64,000 nt of DNA from Staphylococcus pragensis (GCF_004785665.1 NZ_SRPJ01000001.1:62001-126000); one strand, 5' to 3'. Counted from the stretch's first letter, positions 36,277 to 45,756 are shown. Notes: generated by a model not told the origin, from the sequence alone. Numbers and translations: made by a program.

Positions 36277-37650
36277 ATGAATATAGGTGTCATATTGAAT
36301 AGAGTTTTTCGAACACAAAATAATCCATTATTTGAATATATAAGCCAACAACAAAATGATATTGATCAATGTTATTTAATTATTCCTCAGGAAATATTTG
36401 AGGAAGAAGGCACTGAAATGAAACGTAACTATTATTACGGTGTGTTGGACAACTTTTTAAAAGAATTAAAAAAACACGATATTGAACCATTTTTAATTGA
36501 ATATAGCGAGTTAGGGGACTTTTGCAAGGACAAGCATATTGAAGAGGTGGTCGTGGCAGGCGATATTATGAGCTATCATCAAGAAAGTTATGACATTCGC
36601 CACTTGAAAAAAGCATTTAATAACTATGATATTTCGGTAGTTACGTTAAGAGCGAATCATTACTTTAAACCAAGTACCACAATGAATAAACAAGGTACGC
36701 CATATAAAGTGTTCACAAGTTTTTACAAAGCACATCGTTCTAGCTTACGACAACACTCAGCTTATGATTATAATCTCAAAGATATTGCAAAATTATGTGC
36801 TAAATCTCAACAAACATTAGATAAAGATGATTCAAATGATGGTTTATCTGAAGAACAGGCCTTAGATCAGTGGCACGACTTTTTAGAAAATGATATTCAA
36901 AATTACGATTCAAATAGAGAGTATTTACCTGAAGTATTAACAAGTCAATTAAGTATCGTATTAGCTTACGGACTTATTGATATTAAACAGATTATCACTG
37001 AGTTACTGGAAAGTTACGAAGAAGATGAAAGTAATTTTGAAAAGTTTATCCGAGAATTAATGTTCCGTGAATTTTATTATGTTTTAATGACGCAATATCC
37101 TAATACGGCACATGAAGCTTTTAATGAAAAATATCGTCATATCAAATGGTCGTATGATAAAAAAGATTTCAAATGTTGGTATGAAGGGAAAACAGGCTTC
37201 CCAATAGTAGATGCAGCTATGGCTGAATTAAATGAAACTGGCTATATGCATAATCGTATGCGCATGGTAGTATCACAATTCTTAACTAAAGATTTATTTA
37301 TCGATTGGACATGGGGAGAAGATTACTTCAGAAAGAAACTTATAGATTTCGATTCAGCTTCAAATGTTCACGGTTGGCAATGGTCGGCTTCTACGGGAAC
37401 AGATGCTGTACCATACTTTAGAATGTTTAGTCCAATAAGACAAAGTGAGCGTTTCGATAAAGACGCACTATATATTAAAAAATTTGTTTCGGAACTTGAG
37501 GATATGCCAGCTAAATGGCTACATGAACCGTTAAAACATCAATCACAACTTGAGAAAGAGGGGCTTAAATTAGGTAAAGACTATCCAGAACCTATCGTCG
37601 ATCATAAAAGCGCTCGAGAATATGTAATGTCTACTTTTAAAAATCTTTAA
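36277..37650 (+). CDS. phrB: DNA photolyase/cryptochrome-family flavoprotein
   Basis: The 457-residue protein has an N-terminal photolyase alpha/beta domain (1-130) and the FAD-binding C-terminal domain with the family motifs GKTGFPIVDAAMAELNETGYMHNRMRMVVSQFL, WGEDYFRKKLIDFD and NVHGWQWSASTGTD, including the electron-transfer tryptophans. It should repair UV-made cyclobutane dimers with blue light. ATG 36277 is chosen for its seven-base distance from GAGGAG; other in-frame starts upstream lack a site. No terminator separates it from the SLC13 gene 94 bases upstream. Confidence 0.85.
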   Translation: MNIGVILNRVFRTQNNPLFEYISQQQNDIDQCYLIIPQEIFEEEGTEMKRNYYYGVLDNFLKELKKHDIEPFLIEYSELGDFCKDKHIEEVVVAGDIMSYHQESYDIRHLKKAFNNYDISVVTLRANHYFKPSTTMNKQGTPYKVFTSFYKAHRSSLRQHSAYDYNLKDIAKLCAKSQQTLDKDDSNDGLSEEQALDQWHDFLENDIQNYDSNREYLPEVLTSQLSIVLAYGLIDIKQIITELLESYEEDESNFEKFIRELMFREFYYVLMTQYPNTAHEAFNEKYRHIKWSYDKKDFKCWYEGKTGFPIVDAAMAELNETGYMHNRMRMVVSQFLTKDLFIDWTWGEDYFRKKLIDFDSASNVHGWQWSASTGTDAVPYFRMFSPIRQSERFDKDALYIKKFVSELEDMPAKWLHEPLKHQSQLEKEGLKLGKDYPEPIVDHKSAREYVMSTFKNL

Positions 37651-37684
37651 ATTAAAGAGTCAAGGATATAATTCCTAATAAAAT

Positions 37685-37730
37685 AACCAGTAAATGAATG
37701 TTATAAACTCATTTACTGGCTTCTTTATTT
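37685..37730. terminator. Terminator between convergent genes
   Basis: CCAGTAAATGA and TCATTTACTGG form an 11-bp stem with an 11-base loop, with AT-rich flanks on both sides. Confidence 0.75.
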
Positions 37731-37765
37731 ATTCAATTTTACAGTCAGTTTCTATCATACATATA

Positions 37766-38041
37766 TTATTTTAAAACAAATAAACATAGATAAACGCCTA
37801 CATATTCTAAGAAAGTGATTAAATACATATATTTTAATCTAAGTTTTACGTGAAACGGTACTTCCCATCTAGGGTAGTGACGTTCATAATAAAAAACTTG
37901 TACAAGAAATAAACCGATACCTAGTGGTAATAGCATAAGTAATAAACTATGTTCCATGCTGAAACCAATACGATTAAAGAAATGACCTATAGCAAGTTGC
38001 AAAGCTACTATTATAATAAGGAGTAAAAAAATATTCATCAT
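37766..38041 (-). CDS. Small membrane protein coupled to DUF1361
   Basis: The 91-residue product has three hydrophobic helices and a basic loop (YERHYPRWEVPFHVKLRLKY). It overlaps the end of the DUF1361 gene by four bases and so forms a two-gene operon with it. I do not recognise a family. Confidence 0.68.
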   Translation of the reverse strand: MMNIFLLLIIIVALQLAIGHFFNRIGFSMEHSLLLMLLPLGIGLFLVQVFYYERHYPRWEVPFHVKLRLKYMYLITFLEYVGVYLCLFVLK

Positions 38042-38664
38042 TTCGCTACACGCACTCCTTTTACAAATAAAATAATAACAGCTTGAAGTAATACCATTAA
38101 TAGTACGAAAATAATAGTATGAAGATTTAACTCATTAAGTACTTGATGAATAATTGTGAATGGTCTTGTAATGAGATGTACGGTATGGAATCTTAAAAAA
38201 CGTCCCATATAAATGCCTAAACCATTCAAGAACATTAATACGATAATTAATGAACGATTAAGCCATTGATTTGAAGTGATATGAGATAAATTAATGAAAA
38301 TTAATACCATACAATAAATTGCTAAAAAGACACCTAAAAGTAAGTATGTGAAATAAATCCATTCCATTAAATTTAAACGTACATAAAAATCAAAAGTGAA
38401 TTGGTTAAGATGTATTAAATCTGTCAGCATATAAAAAGTGTTAGGCACTAATAATATAAAAATAAGTGCAAACACAATAAATAGTGGCCATTCAAATGGT
38501 TTTCTAGGTTTAAATAGTCTTAAAAGCAAACATAGCTCAAAAGGTATGTAAGCTAAGAAAAGATTTAAACTCATAAAATTAAAAACCTGCGATTCAAATA
38601 ATGACACAGTAAAAAGAATAATAAAATATAGCCTTGCAATATAACGCGCTGTCATATCATACAC
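38038..38664 (-). CDS. DUF1361 membrane protein
   Basis: The 208-residue protein has six or seven membrane helices and the DUF1361 features (FLAYIPFELCLLLRLF, LLVPNTFYMLTDLIHL, LNGLGIYMGRFLRFH). The family is uncharacterised and found next to small membrane proteins in several Firmicutes. It is translated together with the 91-residue protein downstream. Confidence 0.8.
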   Translation of the reverse strand: MYDMTARYIARLYFIILFTVSLFESQVFNFMSLNLFLAYIPFELCLLLRLFKPRKPFEWPLFIVFALIFILLVPNTFYMLTDLIHLNQFTFDFYVRLNLMEWIYFTYLLLGVFLAIYCMVLIFINLSHITSNQWLNRSLIIVLMFLNGLGIYMGRFLRFHTVHLITRPFTIIHQVLNELNLHTIIFVLLMVLLQAVIILFVKGVRVAK

Positions 38665-38841
38665 TACTTTCTTTGATATTAATAAAACGCTAAATTTGTT
38701 TAGTCAATTTTTAATATTAAACTTTCATAAATAGGTAATCAACTAATTTACCTGTATATTGCATATTAATTGATATAGCACTGAAATACAAAACAATTAG
38801 CTATTTATCAATTTTTAATAAATAGCCGATATACGAAGAAA

Positions 38842-39270
38842 TTATGGACGCAATAAATTTAAACCTGTTTCACTATCGTGTGTACGGTTAATATCCATAT
38901 TTGTCATTGTAATTACAATTTCAGCTGTAGCTGACACTCTAGCTTTAGTTAAATGCCCACTTAATGTTTGGAAATCGCGAGTGCCAAATGTTCCATGTAA
39001 ATGTGCAAAGGGTTGTTCATCAATATGCGAAATATTGCCTAATAAACTTGTTAATTCTAAAGCTTCATTTACTTCTCTTGCTTCGTATTCTTGCGTTTCT
39101 AAATTATAAAAATTCAATGTTACATTATCGCAAGCACCAATACCACTCACTGTACCAAATTTCATCTCTTGTTCTTCAGCAAATTGCGTTACTTGTTCTA
39201 CTATATCTTCACTTTTATCTAATACTAAAAGAAATGTTTGACCATCTTTTTGATATTTCATTATTTTCAC
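38842..39270 (-). CDS. PPC/DUF296-domain protein
   Basis: The 142-residue protein is a single PPC (plant and prokaryote conserved) domain: LLVLDKSEDIVEQVTQFA, GTVSGIGACDNVTLNFY, HLHGTFG and the C-terminal VSATAEIVI strand. Trimeric PPC proteins are linked to DNA binding or are of unknown role in bacteria. It lies divergently from norA in a 187-base gap. Confidence 0.82.
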   Translation of the reverse strand: MKIMKYQKDGQTFLLVLDKSEDIVEQVTQFAEEQEMKFGTVSGIGACDNVTLNFYNLETQEYEAREVNEALELTSLLGNISHIDEQPFAHLHGTFGTRDFQTLSGHLTKARVSATAEIVITMTNMDINRTHDSETGLNLLRP

Positions 39271-39348
39271 CTCAAATAAATAGTAGTTAACTACATTATA
39301 CGTTGAGATAGGTTATAAGTTGAATTATTTAGAATTTACATTTTCCTA

Positions 39349-39376
39349 TTGTAATATAGAAAGAGAATAGTATACA
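39349..39376 (+). promoter_or_regulatory. Putative norA promoter
   Basis: TTGTAA (39349-39354) and TATACA (39371-39376) are 16 bases apart, leaving a leader of about 75 bases before ATG 39458. ATTGTA and TACAAT at its two ends form an inverted repeat that spans the promoter, a possible operator. Confidence 0.5.
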
Positions 39377-39457
39377 ATGTTTCAATATTATGTAATTTTT
39401 AACTAAAAATATTAATAAAATTTTGTGAAGATACATTCTTTGAAAAGAGGTGACAGC

Positions 39458-40630
39458 ATGAAAAAACAATTATTTACATTATATTTCAATATTTTCTTAA
39501 TCTTCGTAGGTATAGGATTAGTGATCCCCGTTCTACCGGTGTACTTAAAAGATTTAGGATTAAAAGGGAGTGATCTAGGTGTATTAGTTGCAGCCTTTGC
39601 GCTCTCTCAAATGATTATTTCACCTTTTGGAGGCACCTTAGCAGATAAATTAGGTAAAAAGTTAATTATTTGTATCGGTCTTATTTTATTCGCTATTTCA
39701 GAATATTTATTTGCAGTCGGTCATCATTTTTCAACATTAATCATTTCCAGAATATTAGGAGGATTTAGCGCAGGTATGGTCATGCCAGGTGTAACCGGTA
39801 TGATTGCTGACATTTCACCAGCTAAAGATAAAGCTAAAAACTTTGGTTACATGTCTGCCATTATTAATTCGGGATTCATTCTTGGACCTGGAGTAGGGGG
39901 CTTTCTTGCTGAATTCTCCCATCGCGCGCCATTTTATTTTGCAGGTACGCTTGGTATTCTAGCATTTATTTTGTCTTTAATATTAATTCATAGTCCACGT
40001 CATGAATCGAATGAAACTTTCCATAACTTTGAACCAGAAACACTCACTAAAATTAACTGGAAAGTCTTTATTACTCCAATTATTTTGACACTTGTCTTAG
40101 CTTTTGGTTTATCCGCTTTTGAAACGTTATTCTCATTATATACAGCTGAGAAAGCAGATTATACACCAAGAGATATCTCAATTGCTATCGTAGGTGGAGG
40201 CATTGCAGGTGCCGTCTTCCAAGTCTTCTTTTTCGATAAATTCATGAAATATATGACGGAATTAACATTTATTGTGTGGTCGTTATTATATTCAGCTATC
40301 GTTCTTGGTTTACTTATATTATCCAATAACTACTGGACAATTATGATTATTAGCTTCATTGTCTTTATTGGCTTTGATTTAATTCGCCCGGCACTGACAA
40401 ATTATTACTCAAATATTGCAGGCAATCGTCAAGGATTTGCTGGAGGTTTGAACTCTACATTTACTAGCATGGGTAACTTTATAGGCCCGCTCGTAGCAGG
40501 TGCACTATTTGATGTTAATTTAGAATTTCCATTATATATGTCTATCATCGTTATGTTACTTGGTATTCTTATTATTTTTATTGAAAAGGCATTGCGAACG
40601 AAACAACGTGGTCGCAATACATCTAAATAA
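39458..40630 (+). CDS. norA: NorA multidrug efflux pump (MFS)
   Basis: The 390-residue protein has twelve membrane helices, the MFS motif GGTLADKLGKK after helix 2, and the drug:H+ antiporter motif GPGVGGFLAE in helix 5. Its sequence follows S. aureus NorA closely (FLIFVGIGLVIPVLPVYLKDL). NorA exports fluoroquinolones, dyes and quaternary amines. ATG 39458 has AGAGGTG just upstream; an in-frame GTG at 39425 lacks a site. In S. aureus MgrA regulates norA, and mgrA is also in this window. Confidence 0.95.
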   Translation: MKKQLFTLYFNIFLIFVGIGLVIPVLPVYLKDLGLKGSDLGVLVAAFALSQMIISPFGGTLADKLGKKLIICIGLILFAISEYLFAVGHHFSTLIISRILGGFSAGMVMPGVTGMIADISPAKDKAKNFGYMSAIINSGFILGPGVGGFLAEFSHRAPFYFAGTLGILAFILSLILIHSPRHESNETFHNFEPETLTKINWKVFITPIILTLVLAFGLSAFETLFSLYTAEKADYTPRDISIAIVGGGIAGAVFQVFFFDKFMKYMTELTFIVWSLLYSAIVLGLLILSNNYWTIMIISFIVFIGFDLIRPALTNYYSNIAGNRQGFAGGLNSTFTSMGNFIGPLVAGALFDVNLEFPLYMSIIVMLLGILIIFIEKALRTKQRGRNTSK

Positions 40631-40639
40631 ACCTATATT

Positions 40640-40688
40640 AGACCTCTCCAGTTAGCATGTAAATATTAACTGGGGAGGTTATTGTTTT
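40640..40688 (+). terminator. Intrinsic terminator of norA
   Basis: ACCTCTCCAGTTA and TAACTGGGGAGGT form a 13-bp stem with one T-G pair, followed by TATTGTTTTTT. Confidence 0.88.
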
Positions 40689-40699
40689 TTACATTTAAG

Positions 40700-40760
40700 T
40701 TGTTAATATGTAACAATATTAAGTCGTTCGGTAATATAACTGTTACAAAGATTACAGTTA
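40700..40760. promoter_or_regulatory. Two dyads upstream of the anchored protein gene
   Basis: TTGTTA-N5-TAACAA (40700-40716) and TAACTGT-N10-ACAGTTA (40737-40760) are perfect inverted repeats. They lie 75-135 bases before the likely start at 40833 and may be operators; I cannot name the regulator. Confidence 0.3.
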
Positions 40761-40832
40761 TTTTAAATTGCAGTCTACATAATTATTTTTGCCCATTTGT
40801 ATGTTAAGATAAGAAAAAATTTAGAGAGAAAT

Positions 40833-41321
40833 GTGGGTAAGGAGATGAACTTTAAAAACATACTATTAGGTATGGTAGCTATTATTTTATCAATTTGCTT
40901 AGCTTTTTTACTGTTTATCGCAACAAATCAAGATGCCTTAGCTAAAGTACATCACACGATTTCTTCATTTTCAAAAATGGGAAAAGTATCAGAAGCCAAA
41001 GATATATTAAATATTAGTAGCAACCATACGGCAAAAGCATCAGAAAAGAATGCAGAAGAACAAAAAGCGGAAATTCGTTATAATCAACTACAAGAAAATA
41101 AAACTGAGCCAACACATATGTATTCAGCTGAAGAATGTAAAATTATTGCTGAGAACTATTCAAAGCAACATTATGGGAAAACAACGCAACTGAATCAAAC
41201 AGATGAAACGAATCAAGATGTGACGTTTGCGCTTCAATCTAATGACAGTAAGCAACCAAACGACATCGCCATTAACAAGATGGGTAAAATTGAACCAATA
41301 ACAGCAACTAATCACAAATAG
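40833..41321 (+). CDS. Membrane-anchored or secreted hypothetical protein
   Basis: One hydrophobic segment (residues about 8-27, LLGMVAIILSICLAFLLFIA) is followed by a polar Lys/Glu/Gln/Asn-rich domain of about 130 residues, so the body should lie outside the cell. The start is uncertain: GTG 40833 (after AGAGAG) gives 162 residues, while ATG 40845 lies directly against AAGGAG. I do not recognise a family. A terminator follows at 41320. Confidence 0.68.
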   Translation: MGKEMNFKNILLGMVAIILSICLAFLLFIATNQDALAKVHHTISSFSKMGKVSEAKDILNISSNHTAKASEKNAEEQKAEIRYNQLQENKTEPTHMYSAEECKIIAENYSKQHYGKTTQLNQTDETNQDVTFALQSNDSKQPNDIAINKMGKIEPITATNHK

Positions 41322-41358
41322 CGCCTTTTCTTTAAGTAGAAAAGAGCGCTTTTTTTAT
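41320..41358 (+). terminator. Intrinsic terminator
   Basis: AGCGC and GCGCT close a stem continued by TTTTCT/AGAAAA with a small internal loop, followed by a TTTTTTT run. The AGCGCTT resembles part of a cre site but is the terminator stem. Confidence 0.8.
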
Positions 41359-41409
41359 ATTTGGCCAAAATAGTAGTAGAATAAATAACAGTATTAACGA
41401 GGTGATAAA

Positions 41410-41889
41410 ATGAAGCATAAGAAAACAAATGCAATGCGAATGTTAGATAGAGCAAAAATTGACTATGAAGTAAGAACTTACGAAGTGGGCGATGGTCATA
41501 TGGATGGCAAAGCGATTGCCCATATAGTAGGAGCGAATGTTGATGATGTATATAAGACATTAGTGTTAGAAAATGCAAACCATGATCATTTTGTCTTTGT
41601 GATACCCGTAAATGAAACATTAGATTTAAAGGAAGCTGCGCATGTAGTGAATGAGAAGAAATTGACTTTAATGCCAATGGAGAATTTAAAACAAGTGACA
41701 GGTTACATTCGTGGTGGATGTTCACCCGTCGGTATGAAACATTTGTTTAAAACTACTATTGATCAGTCGGCATTGAATAGAGAGAAAATACATGTAAGTG
41801 GTGGTCAACGTGGCATTCAAATCGTGGTAAATGTTAATGATTTAATTGACATAACCCATGCTCAAACGGCCAATATCCTTCAAAAATAA
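41410..41889 (+). CDS. ybaK: YbaK/EbsC-type Cys-tRNA(Pro) deacylase
   Basis: The 159-residue protein has the YbaK pattern: KTNAMRMLDRAKIDYEV at the start, DVYKTLVLE with the catalytic Lys, FVFVIPVNETLDLK, and GYIRGGCSPVGMK with the GGxxP-like loop and HVSGGQRGIQI. It hydrolyses Cys-tRNA(Pro) made in error by prolyl-tRNA synthetase. GAGGTGATAAA precedes the ATG. It stands upstream of the fructose operon without obvious link. Confidence 0.9.
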   Translation: MKHKKTNAMRMLDRAKIDYEVRTYEVGDGHMDGKAIAHIVGANVDDVYKTLVLENANHDHFVFVIPVNETLDLKEAAHVVNEKKLTLMPMENLKQVTGYIRGGCSPVGMKHLFKTTIDQSALNREKIHVSGGQRGIQIVVNVNDLIDITHAQTANILQK

Positions 41890-41956
41890 CGAACTATATC
41901 AACAGATATTGCTACAGAACAAATTAAGAAAGCAATATCTGTCATTTTTATGGCTA

Positions 41957-42021
41957 TTTTGAATGTTTTTGAGTGCTTTTGACAACTTTTGATTGGAAAA
42001 TGTAAGCGTACACATTATAAT
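41957..42021 (+). promoter_or_regulatory. fru operon promoter with four phased TTTTGA repeats and a cre site
   Basis: TTTTGA begins at 41957, 41967, 41977 and 41987, exactly one helical turn apart, each followed by four variable bases. TTGGAA (41993-41998) and TATAAT (42016-42021) are 17 bases apart. TGTAAGCGTACACA (42001-42014), 12 of 14 to the CcpA cre consensus, fills the spacer. The array overlaps the -35 and is the probable FruR operator. Confidence 0.7.
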
Positions 42022-42044
42022 TTGGGGTGAAGAGGGGTGAGCTA

Positions 42045-42806
42045 ATGATTTCAGAAAAACGACATGACATTATACTACAAGAACTGAAAAAAACTGATTT
42101 TTTAACCCTTCAAGAATTGATTGAACGCACGGGTTGTAGTGCTTCAACAGTAAGAAGAGATTTATCAAAGTTGCAACAATTAGGCCGTCTCCAACGTGTT
42201 CATGGTGGAGCGATGCTTAATACCAAGAGAAATAGTGAGCCAGTACTTTCTGAAAAATTATCGTTGAACTTAAAAGAAAAACGAGAAATTGGAAAAGTAG
42301 CTGCGCAATTAATTCAAGATAATGATTGTATATTTATGGATGCTGGTTCTTCTACAATTGAAATGATTCCTTTTATAAAAGCGAAAAATATTGTTGTAGT
42401 AACGAATGGTCTCACACATGTAGAGAAACTTTTGAGTCAAGGCATTAAAACATTAATGATAGGTGGAGAAGTCAAAGCCACTACACTTGCAACAGTAGGA
42501 GCAAGTGCCTTACATACTTTAGGTCGTTATTGTTTCGATAAAGCATTTTTAGGAATGAATGGCATTGATTTAAAATATGGTTTTACTACGCCAGATGAAA
42601 AAGAAGCGTTGATTAAAGAAAAAGCAATTGAACAAGCAACGCAATCGTATATTTTACTGGATCAATCAAAATTAGATGAAATATATTTCGCGCATGTTCC
42701 AATAGACAATCATCAAGTGGAATTAATTGTTTCTAAACAAGTAAAAATGCACAAGCACTACGCTAAATATAGAGATAAATATCAATTTTTAGGAGGAGAG
42801 TCATGA
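42045..42806 (+). CDS. fruR: DeoR-family regulator of the fructose operon
   Basis: The 253-residue protein has a DeoR helix-turn-helix (residues about 6-58: LQELIERTGCSASTVRRDLSKL followed by the RVHGGA wing) and a sugar-phosphate isomerase-like effector domain with FMDAGSSTIEM and VTNGL. It probably answers to fructose-1-phosphate. ATG 42045 follows AGGGGTGAG; a GTG at 42027 would sit at the predicted transcription start. It overlaps fruK by four bases. Confidence 0.9.
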   Translation: MISEKRHDIILQELKKTDFLTLQELIERTGCSASTVRRDLSKLQQLGRLQRVHGGAMLNTKRNSEPVLSEKLSLNLKEKREIGKVAAQLIQDNDCIFMDAGSSTIEMIPFIKAKNIVVVTNGLTHVEKLLSQGIKTLMIGGEVKATTLATVGASALHTLGRYCFDKAFLGMNGIDLKYGFTTPDEKEALIKEKAIEQATQSYILLDQSKLDEIYFAHVPIDNHQVELIVSKQVKMHKHYAKYRDKYQFLGGES

Positions 42807-43723
42807 TTTATACAGTAACGTTTAATCCATCCATCGATTACATTATGTTTACGGATGGCTTTGAACTTAAAGGTTTAAATAGAGCCAAAGCAACATATAA
42901 ATTTGCTGGGGGCAAAGGCATCAATGTCTCACGTGTGTTAAAAACACTAGGTGTTCAATCGACTGCTTTAGGCTTTGCTGGAGGCTTTCCAGGAGATTTC
43001 ATTGCCAATACTTTACAACAAAGTGATATTAAAACAGATTTCATAAAAGTAGATGATGATACACGTATTAACGTTAAATTGAAATCTGGCGATGAAACAG
43101 AAATCAATGCGCCAGGTCCTAATGTGACAGCTGAACAATTTCAGTCATTGTTAACTCAAATTAAGCAAACCACTTCAGAAGATACAGTTATCGTAGCTGG
43201 TAGCGTTCCGAAAAGCATTCCGAGTGATGCTTACGCACAAATCGCTAGCATTACGCAACAAACAGGCGCTAAATTAGTAGTCGATGCTGAAAAAGATTTA
43301 GTTAACACAGTATTGAAATATCAACCATTATTTATTAAACCAAATAAAGATGAGTTGGAAGAAATGTTTAATATGACAGTCACTAGTGACGAAGATGTTG
43401 TGAAATATGGCAGAGGAATTTTAAAAGAGGGTGCTCAATCTGTCATTATTTCTCTAGGTGGCGATGGTGCTATTTATATTGATGATAAACGCAGTATTAA
43501 AGCACAAAACCCTAAAGGACAAGTTGTTAACACTGTAGGTTCTGGAGATAGTACAGTTGCTGGAATGGTAGCTGGTCTAGAATCTGGTTTATCACTTGAA
43601 GATGCTTTTCAACAAGCCGTAGCCTCTGGAACAGCTACAGCGTTCACAGAAGATTTAGCTAATATTGAAGATATAGAAAATATTAAATCACAAGTTACTA
43701 TTACAGTACTTGATGGGGAGTGA
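42803..43723 (+). CDS. fruK: 1-phosphofructokinase
   Basis: The 306-residue PfkB-family kinase has the N-terminal GGKGINVSRVLKTLG substrate motif and the C-terminal PfkB signature NTVGSGDSTVAGMVAG with catalytic Asp. It phosphorylates fructose-1-phosphate, the product of the fructose PTS, to fructose-1,6-bisphosphate. It lies between fruR (overlap of four bases) and the broken fruA (five bases downstream). It looks intact. Confidence 0.92.
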   Translation: MIYTVTFNPSIDYIMFTDGFELKGLNRAKATYKFAGGKGINVSRVLKTLGVQSTALGFAGGFPGDFIANTLQQSDIKTDFIKVDDDTRINVKLKSGDETEINAPGPNVTAEQFQSLLTQIKQTTSEDTVIVAGSVPKSIPSDAYAQIASITQQTGAKLVVDAEKDLVNTVLKYQPLFIKPNKDELEEMFNMTVTSDEDVVKYGRGILKEGAQSVIISLGGDGAIYIDDKRSIKAQNPKGQVVNTVGSGDSTVAGMVAGLESGLSLEDAFQQAVASGTATAFTEDLANIEDIENIKSQVTITVLDGE

Positions 43724-43728
43724 AATAG

Positions 43729-45701
43729 ATGAGAATTACAGAATTACTGACAAAATCAACGATTGCAATGGATTTATCAGCTACAGATAAAAATGGTGTC
43801 ATTGACGAATTAGTTAATCAATTAGATAAAGCTGGTAAATTGAGTGATATTACTCAATTTAAAGAAGCTATCCACAATCGTGAATCACAAAGTACAACTG
43901 GTATTGGTGAAGGTATTGCCATTCCACACGCTAAAGTGGCTGCCGTAAAATCTCCGGCAATCGCTTTTGGTAAATCTAAAGCTGGTGTTGATTATCAAAG
44001 TTTAGATGGACAACCTGCACACTTATTCTTTATGATTGCTGCTCCAGAAGGTGGCGCACAAACACATTTAGATGCATTAGCTAAGTTATCTGGTATTTTA
44101 ATGGATGACAAAGTAAGAGAAAACTTATTACATGCTAATTCTCCTGAAGAAGTACTTCAAATTATTGACAACGCAGATGATGAAGCAACTAAAGAAGAAG
44201 AAAAAGAGGCGCAAGAACAAGAAGCTGCTACAGCTGGCGCGGCAACTGCTGGCACTGCAACTCAAAATTCAAATGAACCATATGTGCTTGCAGTTACTGC
44301 TTGCCCTACAGGTATCGCTCATACTTATATGGCGCGTGATGCTTTGAAAAAACAAGCTGATAAAATGGGCGTTAAAATTAAAGTCGAAACAAATGGATCT
44401 GGCGGTATTAAAAACCATTTAACATAACAAGATATTGAAAGAGCGACAGGTGTTATTGTTGCAGCTGACGTACATGTTGAAACAGATCGTTTCGATGGTA
44501 AAAATGTGGTTGAAGTACCAGTTGCTGATGGTATTAAACGACCAGAAGAGTTAATTAATACTGCACTTGATACAAGTCGTAAACCATTCGTAGCTCGTGG
44601 CGGTAGTTCTAAAGCTCAAAGCAGTGAAAGTAATGAAAAACAAAGTTTTGGTAAAGCATTCTACAAACACTTAATGAATGGTGTTTCAAATATGTTACCA
44701 CTTGTTATCGCTGGTGGTATCTTAATGGCGATTGTATTCTTATTCGGTCCTAACTCATTTGATCCTAAGAGTGCGGAACATAATGCATTTGCTGAACAAT
44801 TATGGAACATTGGTAATAAGAGTGCTTTCGCTTTAATCATTCCAATTTTAGCTGGTTTCATTGCGCGTAGTATTGCAGACAAACCAGGTTTCGCAGCTGG
44901 TTTAGTCGGTGGTATGTTAGCTATTTCAGGTGGTTCTGGATTTATTGGTGGTATTATTGCAGGTTTCTTAGCAGGTTACTTAACTCAAGGTATTAAATAT
45001 ATTACTCGTGGTTTACCACAAGCTGTAGAAGGTTTAAAACCAACATTAATTTATCCATTATTAAGTGTAACAATCACTGGTTTATTAATGATTTATGTAT
45101 TTAATCCACCAGCAGCATGGTTAAATAACTTATTATTAAATGGTTTAAACAGTTTATCAGGTTCAAATATTATCTTACTTGGTTTAGTTATCGGTGCTAT
45201 GATGGCTATCGATATGGGTGGTCCATTCAACAAAGCGGCATACGTATTCGCTACAGCTGCTTTAACTGAAGGTAACGCAGCACCAATTACAGCAGCTATG
45301 GTAGGTGGTATGATTCCACCATTAGCAATTGCAACAGCAATGCTCATTTCAAACGTAAATTTACTAAAGAACAACGCGGTTCAATCGTACCAAACTATGT
45401 AATGGGACTTTCATTCATCACAGAAGGTGCAATTCCATTCGCAGCAGCTGACCCATTACGTGTGATTCCATCAATGATGGTAGGTTCAGGTGTTGGTGGT
45501 GCGATCGCATTAGCACTTGGCTCAAGAATTAATGCGCCACACGGTGGTATCATCGTTATCGCAGCTACAGACTTTAGCCATATTTTACAAACATTAATCG
45601 CTTTAGTCGTAGGTACTTTAGTTTCAGCATTTATGTACGGTATCTTAAAACCTAAATTAACACGTGACGAAATTAAAGCATCTGAATCTATGGATGAATA
45701 A
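43729..45701 (+). pseudogene. fruA: fruA, fructose PTS enzyme IIABC, broken by a stop codon and a frameshift
   Basis: Read through both lesions, the gene encodes a IIA domain (to about residue 148, with GEGIAIPHAK), a IIB domain with the active-site Cys in TACPTGIAHTYMA, and a membrane IIC domain, about 657 residues. Codon 233 is TAA (44425-44427) inside IIB, where Ser or another sense codon is expected (LT-stop-QDIERATG); the same frame then continues to the second lesion. Near 45351-45353 one A is missing from an A-run, so ISKRKFTKEQRG becomes ISNVNLLKNN and stops at 45400-45402; the -1 frame continues to the natural end at 45701. The remaining product would be IIA plus part of IIB, with no channel. 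Confidence 0.9.
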
Positions 45702-45716
45702 TATAATAGATTAATC

Positions 45717-45756
45717 AATCTCTTGCTCTTGAGAAATAGGGCAAGAGATTTTTATT
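45717..45756 (+). terminator. Terminator of the fru operon
   Basis: AATCTCTTGC and GCAAGAGATT form a 10-bp stem followed by TTTTATTT. Confidence 0.88.

Noticed and set aside
41320-41358. cre site near AGCGCT
   Set aside because: The sequence is part of an intrinsic terminator stem with a T-run after it and has no promoter behind it.
41312-41725. 137-codon frame antisense to ybaK
   Set aside because: It lies opposite a well-recognised gene, has an unnatural His/Leu-rich composition and no start signal.
44506-45402. A separate gene starting within fruA
   Set aside because: It is simply the same fruA frame after the stop codon, continuing the IIB and IIC domains; no promoter is evident there.
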